Origin: Aplectana chamaeleonis
Lineage: Eukaryota > Nematoda > Chromadorea > Rhabditida > Cosmocercidae
Assembly: GCA_029168955.1 (NCBI GenBank)
Contig: JAPDOI010000116.1
Location: 372,001 to 436,000 of the forward strand
Direction: 5' to 3'
Length of the DNA stretch: 64,000 bases
Below, one piece after another: positions 35,828 through 48,012 of this stretch; position 1 is the stretch's first letter, and every line of letters begins with the position of its first letter. Both the position numbers and the translations under genes were made by a program. The notes under the pieces are model-generated. The model did no database searches. It was not told the origin of the DNA and was given only the letters and a program-made list of their open reading frames with translations.

Positions 35828-38645
35828 AACATACCCGAGAAAAAATGAAAACAAATTACCTGTAACATAAGAGGCCGAAAACAAGTTACCTGTAACATAA
35901 CTAAGCCGATGTAAGTTACTTGTGACTCATCTCAGATCTTTTAAGTTACATCCAACATATGAACTGTATACCACGTGCAGTGCACCTCCGATATGTTACA
36001 TGTAACTTAAACGGCACAAGATAAGTCGCAAGTAAGTTAAATCGGCCAAGAAGGCATTTCGAATGAGGTATACGACGCACTTCTGAGGTCAGGCTTGGGA
36101 ATGGCGTTGCTGTCGGTTAGATTACCCAAGTTTGAGGTATATGTCCTCATTATAACAGGTGAGGCTCCGCCCAACGTTTTTTAGTAGCGTGTGGGCTGGG
36201 ACGCGTGCGGACGCGTTCTCTGCGCCGCGTGTCACCCGCGATGGGCCACCCATGATGAAAATGTAAAAGTAAGTTACATGTAACATGACTGTAACTTACA
36301 CGTTATATTAATTTAATTTACATGTATTATGAATTTATGTTTCATGTAATATAAATGTAAGTTGCTTGACTCATTGAAGTAACTTACATTTATATAACAA
36401 GTAACTTGTTTTGATTTTTTCTGAGTATGCGCTCGATGTTGCACCATCGGATTTCCACTGATTCCGAGCGCTGCAACATTTTTTATGAGTCAAAACATTT
36501 GAAATTTTCGATGGCATTCAAAATGCCATGCCTAGATATTATGCCGAACAACCAATTAATTTTCTGATCAGGGTTTGAGAATTCACTCGCTATACTCAAA
36601 AAATAAATAAATAAAAATAAAAATAATAAATAAATAAATCAAAACTAGTTACTTCTACTATAAATGTAACTTACTTGAATGTCTCAAGTAACTTTCATTT
36701 ATATTACATGTAAGTTTCACTTATTTTACATGTAACTTACATTTATATTTTCACAATGTATGGTCATCACGCCACGCAGACAGTGCGTCCTTGATCACAC
36801 ACTACGCAAAGAAATGCTGTGGGGACCTTCCTGCTGGTGTGGGTGGGCTCAAGCACCTCAAACTTGGGTGATTGAGCCAACAGCAGAGCCAGTCGTAAGC
36901 CTGACCTCGCGAGTGTGTAGCAAATTCCACTTGGAAATACCTTCTTGGCCGACTTTAGCTACTTATGTTATGCCATTTAAGTTGCATGTAACATATCGGA
37001 GGCGCATAGCATGCAGTATCCTCTCAGAAAACGAGTATAAGTTACTTGCAACATATCTAAGCTGATGTGGGTTACTTGAGACTTATCTCAAGTCATTCAA
37101 GTTACATGCAACATCTCGACAAGAAAACGCGTGCAATGCGACTCCGATATGTTACATGTAACTTAAATGGCACAATATAATTCGCAAGTATGTTACATCG
37201 ACTTAGATTTGTTACAAGTAATTTGTTTTTGGACTTTTATGTTACGAGGGACATAATGTCATTTTTCTGAGACACGCCACTCGAAACACGTTGTGCGGGG
37301 CCTTTCCTGTTATAGTGCGTAAATGTATCTCAAACATAGGTAATTGAACCGATAGCAACGCCATTTCCAAGATTGACTTCGGAAGTGCGTTATGTACCTA
37401 CTTGAAAATGCCTTCTTGGCCGGTTTAACCTGCCTGCGACTTGTCTTGTGTCATTAAAGTTACACGTAGCATGTAACTTAAAAGATCTGACGAGGGAACC
37501 ACAATTAGTCATAGTGACCATTCCAAATGAAATGTACTTTTCTAGAACCATTTTCGGACGAAAAGTCCAAATATACCCATCGCAGCTGCTTGGACCCACT
37601 CTGAAAAAGTTATGAGAGTTTTTTGAAGCTTCGCGGCAAGGTAAGGGTACCCCATGGAATTTTTAGGGTGTTTTAGAATTTTTCTCCTGATTTAGCTAAA
37701 AACGTGTGTAGGGGTAATCTGGGATGCTGAACACGAATCTGGGGTTTGCTTGCCCAAATTTTAAGGTTTACTGTAGGTTACGGTAGGTAAAATGCCATTT
37801 AGGAGACAAAACCTACCTCAATATTCCGATAATCGACAAATGGACATCAAATTCGTATTCAGCACCCCAAATAACCCCCACATAGAAACTTTGAGACAAA
37901 TCTGAGACTTTGACCAAACGACCGTATACCCACCGTAATCTACAGTAAGCTGCCAAAAATCGATAAACCGACATCAGATTTGTGTTCAGCACTCCAAATA
38001 ACCCCCAGAAGAACAATTTGAGCCACATCTGTCGTCACATTTCGAAAATCGTCAAAAGTCGCAATTCGCCTTCAAATTCTCCCCCGATGGGAATCTGTGA
38101 ACGAATACAGTCGAAAACTTCGGAAAATCGATAAATGAGTCTCAGATTCGTGATCAGCGCCCCAAATAACTTCCCAGAGCGAATTTTTAGTCAAATCTGG
38201 AATACTTTTTCTAAAACGCTTCGAGAGCCCTCCTCTGATTGGTATAAATAAACGCCCAACCGAAAATCCGTAGTCCAAAACGCTGTCAGTCTGTGCAAAG
38301 TTTGGAAAATGTTCCTTCAACCTAACTTTGCTTAGTGGGGTAGTTTTGGACGCTGAACACGATTATGAGATCAGTTTCCGGATTTTCGTAAAAATAATGC
38401 ATTTTTTGAAGGGTACAATAAGTACGAAAATTGGAGAAAAAATGCCTATAACTTTTTTCAGAGTGGGTCTAGGCAGCTGCGATGGGCATATTCGGACTTC
38501 TCGTCCGAAAATGGTTCTAGAAAAGTACATTTCATTTGGAATGGTCACTATGACTTATTGTGGTTCCCTTGTGAGACGAGTCACAAGTAACTTACATCGG
38601 ATTAGATATGTTACAAGTAACTTGTTTTCCTTTTTCTGAGTATGG
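35828..38645. repeat. TGTAAGTTACA array with inverted ends
   Basis: Dozens of degenerate GTTACATGTAACTTA modules in both orientations. ATACCCGAGAAAAAATGAAA at the left is mirrored by TTTTTCTGAGTATGGG at 38630, and an internal copy of that end (TTTTTTCTGAGTATGCG) near 36415 suggests two elements end to end. GGCCAAGAAGGCATTT (36047) and AAATGCCTTCTTGGCC (about 37406) are further inverted pairs. A separate 1,083-bp foldback sits inside. (AAATA)n at 36600-36640. Confidence 0.7.
37490..38572. mobile_element. ACAAGGGAA long foldback element, copy 4
   Basis: Ends GAGGGAACCACAATTAGTCA and its complement; same arms as 19871-21194. At 1,083 bp it is the uninterrupted form, inserted into the GTTACATGTAAC array. 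Confidence 0.85.
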
Positions 38646-38881
38646 GAAAAGGTTGCTGACAATGCCGGAAAATATAATGTATCATTGATTGAAAATGAAG
38701 ACTAGTTAAAAATGTACATATGTGTTTACATTTAGCGTGGGAAAACGACATTACTTCTCGATCCCCCTGATAGATTTCCTTTTGTGCTCATACGTGATCA
38801 CTAATCAGCAACACCGCGGTTGCTGCCTCTTTTCTTGGGAGGAAGGATATGACTTGGATTTCTACAGGAATCTATCCATAG

Positions 38882-39138
38882 CAAGGATGAGCAGGAATTC
38901 CGCGTTCCGCATTCCGAAAACCGAAGAAAGCGCAGCGGAATGCGGAAATTTCAGGTCATCTGGGACGGAAAAAAAAACATCAGATGATTTCTGGATTTTT
39001 CCGAGTTCGCATTTCGAAAACCGCATTTCCGCGCATTTTCAGGCGTTTCGCACCCGATTTCCGAAACCCGAGAAAAAAATTGTTCTGAAACCCGAAAACC
39101 GATTTCCGAATTTCTATATTTCTATTCCACTCATCCCT
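38882..39138. mobile_element. AGGGATGAGCGGAAT hairpin, copy 1
   Basis: CAAGGATGAGCAGGAATTCC at the left, complement of CCACTCATCCC at the right; interior of TTCCG / CGGAA repeats. Confidence 0.65.
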
Positions 39139-39579
39139 AAACAATAGATTATTGATAAGGATTATGTCTGTCACTGGGAGTGACGCCGCTAAACAAAAAA
39201 AAATTCCGAAATTAAAAATGTTATGAATACAAGCGAAAATCCTCTTTGTAACTTCATTTATGGAGCAAAAACTTCTAAAAATTCAAGGAAGGTGGAGCTT
39301 GAAAACTCTGGATTTTTCCGTTTCAGGGAATCCTATATATGAAATAAAGATTTTCTACAGCGATAAAGAATTTGTAGAATATCAAGAGTTTCGAGAATAG
39401 GGAATATTTGGGTCTTCATCGTAAAATAAATAAAATAAGTTTTTTGATGTTTTGAATATTTGGTGCCTTTCATGGCTTGGTATATGACCACAATGGGAGG
39501 GGCGTGTAGGTGTGAATAAACTTCTGTGCAAACATTTCCTCAAAGTGAACTTCATGATGAACTCCCAGAATGCACTAGA

Positions 39580-39710
39580 GTATGTCAACGAATATGTATT
39601 CGGCCGAATAAACGAATATTCGACTATTCGGAAAAAGCAAATTTTCGAATATGTCGTTCATCCGACTATTTGAAAGATTCGAGTGTTCGGCCCAACAAAC
39701 GAACCATTTT
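39580..39710. repeat. AATATTCGAATAAACG repeat flanking the ATT tract
   Basis: GGCCGAATAAACGAATATTCG and relatives, resuming at 40510-40610 beyond the microsatellite and again at 53340-53530 and 53770-53930. Confidence 0.6.
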
Positions 39711-39827
39711 GTGAGAAATATTGCTCGAGAACAAAAAGCATAACTTTTGTTTTTCAAATGGGCTTTTAAAAGTCTTCGACAATCTCAGTTCTCGATTGCC
39801 TTTAGGATCTGCTTTTTTGATGATCTC

Positions 39828-40366
<539 letters not shown>

Positions 40367-40923
40367 GCATGCACGCTAAGGTACGTCGAAAAAAAAAGAA
40401 CAGTATGTACGAAAACAAATCAATTACATAGTTGCCAACCCAATACATTAACATAGCTTTGATCTATACAGCGCTTCGGTCGCGAACGCGGGTTCGATTA
40501 TGTGTACTCGGCCCGTTTTTTTCATTCGAATACTCCCAATTTTGGCCGAATATTCGATTTGTTCGTATTCGGATAATTCGACTATTCTGAAAAGTCAATT
40601 TTCGAATAATATGTTTATTGCATGGTAGAGAATAACTAGATGACTGAACTTTATATCTAACGAAAGAAAAAAAATATTCAATATCGGTTTAATCTCATAA
40701 GATTTAGAATGCTATTTTCCTATGACGAAATGTGAAAATATGTTCTTCTGCTTACTTCTGCTACAAACTTGGCTGAATTCACATAAAGGCTGTATTCGTA
40801 TTAACAAAGCTGGTAATTAAGAAAAATCGAGACAGAGAAAGCATTATAAATTTCGATGTAAGAGAAGGGATAACGGCCCACAAATTGTAGATTGAGCCAC
40901 GGCCACTCTCTTTAGCTCGCCTC

Positions 40924-40937
40924 GTATCCATAGTAAC
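40924..40937 (+). promoter_or_regulatory. full-consensus X-box (RFX / DAF-19 site)
   Basis: GTATCCATAGTAAC fits GTHNYYATRRNAAC at all 14 positions. In worms such sites, usually within about 250 bp of the ATG, mark genes of ciliated neurons. A rough count gives a few tenths of a chance match in a window this size, so the neighbouring ORF matters. Confidence 0.55.
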
Positions 40938-40980
40938 GCATCTCATGAGGTTCAGCGTTGGGGCGCGTTTACCTCCTATT

Positions 40981-41523
40981 ATGAAGGATATTCCATCTGT
41001 GAAAGAGCAAAAAAAAAAACTTTCGAAAGAACACTTCTCAATTCGTGTAACAAAGAATCTCTAATGTTTGTGATAGGTTCATAGTTACGGTAATTTTGCC
41101 GATTCACCAGAACTGACTAAAACATCACCTAGGGAAGTTAATTAGTGGCTGTGATCAAGTACCCACCAGCTACTTTTTTCATCAGATCAAAATTCTGGTC
41201 CGCAGTTGCAGACACCCAGCAGGCAACAAGGTGAAAATCATGCTGGAGCACTTGGACTCATCGTTTTTACGCACTGCAACAGTGGTTACACAGGAACATC
41301 GTCTTGAAAAGGACAGTAGAGTAGATTATGGTGTGTAAACGTCACCTTCAACTACTGACATTGGTTTGAAAAGTGCCAGATTGGTTAACGACACTAGTAA
41401 TGATTCTAGGTGAGGTTTGCGCCTAGTAAGGGTAGATGTTTCATAAGGCAGTATATACACAGTAACCCATCATAATACTTTGGAAATCTTTAATCTGTTC
41501 GCAGGCTCATTTCAACGCTCTAG
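40981..41523 (+). CDS. candidate small X-box gene, four exons
   Basis: ATG at 40981 is 43 bp after the X-box. The best model has exon 1 40981-40998 (MKDIPS, donor gtgaaag), exon 2 41186-41334, exon 3 41380-41409 and exon 4 41505-41523 with stop TAG, giving 71 residues. Exon 2 follows ttttttcatcag and is open throughout: LVRSCRHPAGNKVKIMLEH, then RTATVVTQEHRLEKDSRVDY. Intron 2 is 45 nt (gtaaac...gccag), and phase agrees at every junction. I do not recognise the protein. A 237-bp hairpin starts 3 bp after the stop. Exon 1 could instead run on through an A11 run. Ciliary function is inferred only from the X-box. Confidence 0.45.
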
Positions 41524-41526
41524 ATA

Positions 41527-41763
41527 CAGTTGACCGCAATGTTAAAAGGACATGGTGCGGTTGCGGACTCGCACTAGAACTACGGTAGAATCTGGCACTT
41601 TGCCAGATTTCGTCATCGATCGGCGCCACAGCTGATATTCTCGTGAGCAGAGAGATGACGGTGGGCGCCGATCGATGACGAAATCTGGCAAAGTGCCAGA
41701 TTCTACCGTAATTTAGTGCGAGTCACGCAACCGCACCATGTCCTTTAACATTGCGGTCAACTG
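41527..41763. mobile_element. 237-bp CAGTTGACCGC hairpin, copy 3
   Basis: TA-flanked. Arms as in copies 1 and 2 but the loop (ACAGCTGATATTCTCGTGAG) is in the opposite direction. Confidence 0.9.
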
Positions 41764-42376
41764 TATGTATTCTGTTTCACAAAACTTCGAAGTGAAACGC
41801 AACCTCCCAAAGTTCAAGTGATGCGCATAATACCTGTTTTTGGGTTGTCAGACAGTGCTAGCCGGTGTTTGACACTTGCAGTTAATTTCGGTGGCCTAAC
41901 CTGACCTGTCAGCTGATCAACATATGTAGTAGGTTGGAGTGATCCTGAAGAAAGTTGATGGTTGCTTTACACTACCGACTCTCCTACTGCCCTGAACTTC
42001 ACCCACCAAAATTACTATGTCGGCATCCTGACGATGATATTTCAATTGAAAACAATAATACCAATCGATTTCATGATTTTGTTTTCTGAATGTATTCAGG
42101 GCTTTTCTCAGGATTTGTTTAGTAATTTTCGATTTTTTGATATTATTTTCTTTCAGAAATTCATTGCAATCAGTGAACGCTTTTATAAATATAGACATTT
42201 CACTATGTGATGATTTGAATGCTACAGTACCCACCCTCGAACTTCGCGAAAAGCGCGCTTTTTGCGCCCCTTTGGAATATCTCTGTGAAATTTATAAATA
42301 TTATCATTTTTCCATGTGATGATTTGAATGCACTTTGAATCTAATGACTTTGAAAAATCATTCTGCCAATAGTATA

Positions 42377-43916
42377 CAGTGCTTACCAAAAACAAAGGGA
42401 CACCACACTTTTTCACGATTCTGAACTTCTGACTTTTCCAAACAATTTGAAACATCTACCATTCGACTAAGCATGTCTGAAAACTTGAGTATAAGTGCTA
42501 TGTCATGTCAGTGTTGATGTATAATTTTTTAATAACAAAAAAACAAAAATGGCAGTGTATCAAAAACAAAGGGACAGCTCGGCGTTTTGATCTACGCTGA
42601 TCGTTATTGGAGATCAAACGCTATAGGCAGTTAGCATATCCACTTGTCTCCTCACTACTCATCATGCCTCGTGGATTTTACCTCTCATCGGAAGAACAAG
42701 CTCAGATAGATGTTCTGCACAAGCTCAGATCAAGTTGTCGTCGAATCGCCGACGAGATAGGTCGGTCTCTCAACTCCATTTGCAACTACTTAAAAGATCC
42801 AGGAAACTACGACAAGAAGAGGAGTCCGGGCCGGCCCAGGATGCTTTCCGAGGCTACGACGAGGCAAATTGGACGTCATGTTTCGAATTCCACGACCAGC
42901 ATAAGACAACTGAAAGCTGATCTGAGACTGTCTGCTTCAAGCATGACCATCTGGAGAGCTGTCAAAGCTCAAAAACATATCATGGGACAAACCATGAAGG
43001 CGGCGCCGAGATTAACAAGTCGTCACAAAGCTGCCAGACTTCAATTTATTGAGAGGAACTTGACAACGAACTGGAATCAGGTATGTTGTATTCCATCGTG
43101 GCACTTGCCCGTTAACAAAACTGCAATTCCTGCCAAGATATTTATTTAGGTGATCTGGTCCGACGAAAAAAAGTTGAACTTGGATGGCCCGGATGGATTT
43201 GCACGTCGTACTGGAGGGATCTTCGCAAGGAACCACTCTACTTTTCAAAGCGGAACTTCGGCGGTGAAAGTTGCATGGTCTGGGGAGCAATTTCGAGCCG
43301 TGGCGTTCTGTCACTCGCATTTGTGTCATGCAGAATGGACAGTTCAGATTATCAGCAGGTTCTCCAGGACCACTTGCTCAGCGTCACCGTCGTCGAAAAC
43401 CTTGTTTTCATGCAAGACAACGCGTCAGTCCACTCAAGTCAGTCTACTCCTGAACTTGGGTGGCGTCCAATAACGTCGAGGTTTGGGATGGCCTGCCTGT
43501 TCACCCGACTTGAACCCCATCGAGAACGTATGGGGAATACTAGTGAGAAGGATTTATGCCAACAACAAGCAATTTAATACAGTTGAAGAGCTTAGAAGGC
43601 TTTTATGGGAGGCATGGCAGAGATTTGGAGCCTGGTCTCATTGCAAACCTTTTCTCAGTATGCCAAAGGATGTTTGAAGTTGCGAAGAACAAAGGAGGGA
43701 CCTACAGAGTTATTGACTGCTTGATTGATCTTTATTTTGTTGACAAAAATTTTATTATGCTGAGGTGTCCCTTTGTTTTGATACAGTGATTTTGCAAAAA
43801 ATATTGTAATAATGTATGGGTTTTTAATCTTCTGTATCGAATGGTGAAGATTGCGTCGATTGCTAGTAAGCTCGCAATCGGTAAAATTAAGTGTCCTTTG
43901 TTTTTGATAAGCACTG
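42377..43916 (+). mobile_element. Tc1/mariner-class transposon, 1,540 bp, decayed
   Basis: Flanked by TA at 42375-42376 and 43917-43918. Outer ends CAGTGCTTACCAAAAACAAA and complement of TTTGTTTTTGATAAGCACTG. A second pair of the same motif lies inside: CAGTGTATCAAAAACAAAGG at 42553 and its inverted partner at 43764-43788. The result is an IR/DR layout with two direct repeats at each end. One transposase gene, broken. Confidence 0.9.
42664..43677 (+). pseudogene. Tc1/mariner-type DD34E transposase, frameshifted
   Basis: Starts MPRGFYLSSEEQAQIDVLHK. The paired-type N-terminal helices (SSCRRIADEIGRSLNSI) are followed by RRSPGRPR-like KRSPGRPRML (a GRPR hook) and a second HTH (SIRQLKADLRLSASSMTIW). 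A 69-nt intron (43081-43149) interrupts it. The catalytic part begins VIWSDEKKLNLDGPDG, with later blocks SCMVWGAISSRGV, FMQDNASVHSS and WPACSPDLNPIENVWG. The second Asp and the Glu are 34 residues apart when the frames are followed. Frame breaks lie near 43211, 43445-43455 and 43485, so no full-length enzyme is possible. A copy elsewhere in the genome would be needed for mobility. Confidence 0.9.
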
Positions 43917-44955
43917 TAGACATAGCCATATACATAAATACATTTTCATATGCATCTTCACCTTCTCTGAATCTTATTGAGTCTCTTAGGAATCATAACA
44001 TCCACCTTGAGCGTTCCTTGATCTCAACAAAGCTTTGGCTGTGTAACAACATTCCACCCAGTATCAAATCGTCTTTTACTAGGAAAGTTGAGGTAAAAAC
44101 CCAGCTGGGAATATAGAAATTCCATTTGTTCTGTAAATTAAATTACTTTTTCGATTAGACAGGAGCCAACTAACATCTGCCTATCAAATGCTATTTGATC
44201 TTGTCTTCCTCATGTCTCACCAGTTTTTAACTATTAGTCCACGTGCAAATTCTATGTATCTTGTTTATACATACTATTACAGTTGTATCAGCTGATCAGA
44301 GGAGGCTTATTGATTGGGGAGAACACTTTTATACAATTCCTACGACAATCTCCTGCAAAATTTGTGTACCGTTCGAGCATCTGCGCCCTGCAGACTTTGC
44401 CTTCTCTGATGATCTAAAATTCGATTTTTGGCGGTCGCCATGCACTTTTCGCCAGATTTCTCCTTAGGATTGCCTCTCTATGTTCTATGTATGAACAGAT
44501 AGTCCCAGTTAGCCAACTGAATTTCTTTTTGTGTTCCTATTCATGGAATTTGAAGAGGCTTTGATAGATGACTCTCGTGGGAATGGCTACCACCACAACC
44601 AACGTTGGAGCAGCCCTGAACCCAATTATTCCTTTCAGTCGGCTGAATCGCTACGTGTTCTTCCTCTGTTCTAGGCTTAGGGCGATTTTTTTGATTTTTC
44701 TTCTTTTTCTGAGGCTATCTTCTGATTCACGGGTTTTACTAGGGACTGGGGTGGGAGGTGCTGCCTTATTCGTCATATTTGCCCATTTTTGAACCATCCT
44801 ATTTTCACTTATTCCGAGCGCTACTTAAATTTTTAGGTGGAAAAACTATTTGGATCATATCTAAAATTTCATCTTTAGATATTTTGAGGGTGCCATAGGC
44901 GCTTTATTTTTCTGTTCTGTGGCTGTTGGTGGCGCACCTTGAGTGCAATATAATG

Positions 44956-45052
44956 AATACGAAATAATAAATAAATAAATGAATCAAATAAATAAATAAA
45001 CAATTAATTAAACTAATAAACAAATGAATAAGTAAATTAATTAATTAATCCT
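44956..45052. repeat. AAATAAAT-type simple repeat
   Basis: AATAAATAAATAAATGAATC and similar. The same tract occurs at 58145-58255 in copy B of the dispersed repeat. Confidence 0.8.
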
Positions 45053-45100
45053 TTTTGTCAGAGTTATTTTTGAAGCGAAAATCTTTCGAAATCCAAGCTA

Positions 45101-45379
45101 CTGTGCATATCTGGGCCGAATCCCGGTTCGCAATTGCGTATCGACACGCTTTGCGGCCGCACGGCTCCCGAGCCGGAAGAGTTTCCAGCGCGGCAGCCGC
45201 CGATCTGTTGACTCTAGCTGGCTTTTGGAAACTGCAAAGTAAAAAAATTGGAGAAAATTGTATAAAAAAGGCACATCGAGTCGGCTTTGGAGCTGGAAAC
45301 CCGACTGGCTCGAGCGCGTGCGGCCGTAGAGCGTGTCGAGACGCAATTGCGGACCGGAATTCGGCCCAGATAAGCACAG
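45101..45379. mobile_element. CTGTGCTTATCTGGGC element, copy 1
   Basis: TA-flanked palindrome: CTGTGCATATCTGGGCCGAA and mirrored end, then CGCAATTGCGT, CGACACGCTTTGCGGCCGCA. Absent at the matching position of copy B (about 58297-58302). Confidence 0.88.
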
Positions 45380-45544
45380 TAGGTAAAACTTGAAACACTC
45401 TGAATATTTAGCGTTTCGGGACGCTTATATAAAATGAAGATTTTCCACAGCAATAAATACGGTGTTGTGGCTTAAGATTCCCAAGAACTAAAATTTCGAA
45501 GTTTTCAGCATAAATAAATTGAATATATAATTTTGACGTTTTTG

Positions 45545-45658
45545 GTTATGCCTTTTCATGGCTTTCTAAAAGATCACAAGATATCGCAAGGTAGCTGAGT
45601 TGAACACAAAATTTAGGTGTCAGCCAGGACTCGAACCTGCATCGCACTAAATCAACTA
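45545..45658 (-). mobile_element. SINE-like element, 5' end cut by insertion
   Basis: Minus strand: GCAGGTTCGAGTCCTGGC (B-box/T-arm) and tail CTCAGCTACCTTGCGATATC ... CCATGAAAAGGCATAACC. The head is replaced by the element starting at 45659. Confidence 0.6.
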
Positions 45659-45934
45659 CTGTGCTTATCTGGGTCGAATTCCGGGCCGCAAGTGCGACAT
45701 TCTACACGCTTTGCGGCCGCGCGCTTTGAGTCGGAAGTTTCCAGCGCCGCAGCCGCCGATCTGTTGACTTTAGGTGAGTATGAGAAACCGGGAACCATAC
45801 AAAATTGAAGAAAACTGCATAAAAAGCCATATCGAGTCGGCTTTGAACTGGAAACTCGACTGAATCCGAGCGCGTGCGGCGGCGAAGCGTATCGAGACGC
45901 AGTTGCAGACAGAATTTGACCCAGATAAGCGCAG
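45659..45934. mobile_element. CTGTGCTTATCTGGGC element, copy 2
   Basis: TA-flanked, ends CTGTGCTTATCTGGGTCGAA and mirrored; it interrupts the SINE-like element, which is intact at the matching place in copy B (58545-58610). Confidence 0.88.
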
Positions 45935-46062
45935 TATTAGGCCATGGGAAAATAAGTTTTCAAGAAAAATTTATATCTGAGATTCGAGTGATCATGAAAA
46001 TGTTGAACAAGTCCAACATCATGAAATACGGCCGTGGTGACAATCGCATTAATGGTTAGGGC

Positions 46063-46314
46063 CAAGGATGAGCGGAGTAAAAATTTGAATTCTGGAATTC
46101 GGAAATTCAGACATTTTCTAAAATTGCGGAAATTAAAATTCCGAATTCTGAATACCATACAAAAATTCGGAATTCGGAACATCATTCGAATTTTCGGGCT
46201 GCGGAAAAAGATTGAAGATTTTAGAAGCTAGAATTGGCAAACAGGATTTAGCCGGGGTTGAGAAAAAACCTGCGGATGTCGGCAATTGAAAAAACGGAAT
46301 TCCGCTCATCCCTG
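46063..46314. mobile_element. AGGGATGAGCGGAAT hairpin, copy 2
   Basis: CAAGGATGAGCGGAGTAAAA at the left and complement of ACGGAATTCCGCTCATCCCT at the right. Confidence 0.75.
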
Positions 46315-47232
46315 GTTAGAACGTATTGAAATTTTTCTAGAAGAACAAATTCTCGAATATTTCTGTGTCTCAAATTCAATAGGGGAGAGTGTTAAAGTCG
46401 ACAGTCGAATAGATTTCAGTCAGTTGGCGAATCATTCTATGGGCTATCGATTAGTAATATGCATATTTCTCTATTTGACTATAGAAGAATCTCCTCGGTA
46501 ATAAAAATGAATCATTGTTAAAAACGAAAAAAACAATAGCAAAAAACCATTTTTGGTCGAAAATTCTTGAAAGCCTAAATACTCGAAGACGAAAAGGACG
46601 CTTAATATTCCCCGTTTCGGGTCATCTATATATAAAATCAAAGATTTTCTGCGACGATACTCTGAACGAGCAAATTTCAAGAAGAAGAAAAGATATACTA
46701 TCATTTTTTCGGAACAAAGTCGAAAAAATAAAATTAGCGTTTTTAGGATAGAAAAAAATTGAAGAATAGTGCTATCTATCGATTATTTATAGATTATATA
46801 CTGCATTTCATTGTCTATGTCCGAAAATTTTCCATAGATCCTCTTTTAAACGTAAAGCCTCTCTCGCTCTTATAAGTCCCGGCAGAGCTAGCAGCAAAGC
46901 GGCCGGTCATGGAAAAATACAACAGTGATAAGGAGATGCATATGATTACGTACTCTGACTAGAAACCGTTTTCCCGCACCTCGACGATTAGAAAACCATG
47001 TATGCGTTGTTGTAGATCTGTAACGGTACATACATATGTTAATGCTGCTCGACGTTCTCTAAGTGCCTCCGGGGATTTCAAAATAGGGCATTTTCATTGC
47101 TTCGCGAAAACGTAAGGGAAAGTGTCTGAGTGTTGAAAAGAAAATTCTCGGATCTGGCTAAAACTTTCAGTGGAAGGTGTTTTGGGGCGCCGAACGCGAA
47201 TCTGGGGTCTATTTGTCGCCAGACTTAACTTA
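46315..47232. repeat. dispersed repeat module, copy C
   Basis: Shares ATCGATTAGTAATATGCATA with 56245, TTATTTATAGATTATATACT with 63342, and AACGTAAAGCCTCTCTC with 63407. No gene recognised. Confidence 0.6.
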
Positions 47233-47722
47233 CTCTGAGAAAATTTGCCGCGTCAGTGCCGGGAAGTACCGCGGCCCTCGACTGTGACGCGATAGTTCCG
47301 CGGTAGAACCGCGCCGGCTCTGCGAGGATGCAGCTGTGAACCCGCGTGGAGTACGATAAACTATCCAATGTGGTGAAACGATGTTGTAGCGGGTTCAATT
47401 ACCGAAGTCTGAGGTACATTCCGTATTTCCTTGGGCGCAAAAGCGGCGGTAATCTCTGCCTCACTAGACAGATGACGTAATGACCGCAGGTGCGTATTTT
47501 TGTTCTTCGGTCCCCTATTTGCAAAATAATTTTCGAATAACTTCGTATGAGATACTCTTTCCGGAGCCGCTGCGGCACTATCACGGTGCCGGAGCAGCAC
47601 TGCCGCATCACCGTCAAGGCTCCGCGGTAATGCCGGCGCGGCTCCGCGATAGTGCCGCTTCTGGTGCGTGCCTGTAGGCTCCGAAGCGGCACTATCACGG
47701 AGCCGCAGCGGAAATTTCAGAG
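47233..47722. mobile_element. 490-bp GC-rich foldback
   Basis: TA then CTCTGAGAAAATTTGCCGC at the left; GCGGAAATTTCAGAG then TA at the right. The interior is made of inverted CGGCTCCGCGATAGTGCCG-like blocks. It sits in a truncated ACAAGGGAA-type repeat that resumes at 47725. Confidence 0.7.
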
Positions 47723-48012
47723 TATGGTTACTGTAGATCACGGTAGGCATAATGCCTTTTTAACTGCCATTACTTACCTCAGAATTTCGAAAATCAAAAA
47801 ATGAATTTCAAATTCGTGTTCAGCGTGCCAAATAACACCCATGGAGAAATTTTGAGTTACATCTGAGACTTCAACCGAGCTACCGTATGCCCACCGTTAC
47901 ATACCGTAATCCGGAGAAAATCGATAAATCGACCACAGAATTGTGTTATGCAGCTTGATTGACCTTTATGTGGAGTTTTCAGGCGATTTCATCGTAGCAT
48001 TCAGAAAACCGC

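Larger units (their letters stand above)
41955..46310. repeat. multi-kb dispersed repeat, copy A (carries insertions)
   Basis: Pieces align with 55731-55865 and 56800-58982 in the same order: AGAAATTCATTGCAATCAGT, then AATCTAATGACTTTGAAAAA, CATATGCATCTTCACCTTCT, CTGATCAGAGGAGGCTTATT, TTTGGCGGTCGCCATGCAC and GCGTTTCGGGACGCTTATAT. Copy A contains the Tc element and two CTGTGCTTATC elements that copy B lacks. Weak open frames occur (SLRNHNIHLERSLISTK), possibly a dead coding region; I cannot name it. Confidence 0.75.

Noticed and set aside
35860..37480. CRISPR-like regularly spaced repeats
   Set aside because: The GTTACATGTAAC modules vary, occur in both orientations and lack uniform spacers; the DNA is eukaryotic.
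41917..42234. 105-codon minus frame
   Set aside because: It lies in the dispersed repeat; copy B carries no matching intact frame.
42607..42663. Upstream ATG for the transposase
   Set aside because: Family resemblance begins at the ATG at 42664 (MPRG), and the extra residues look like leader sequence.
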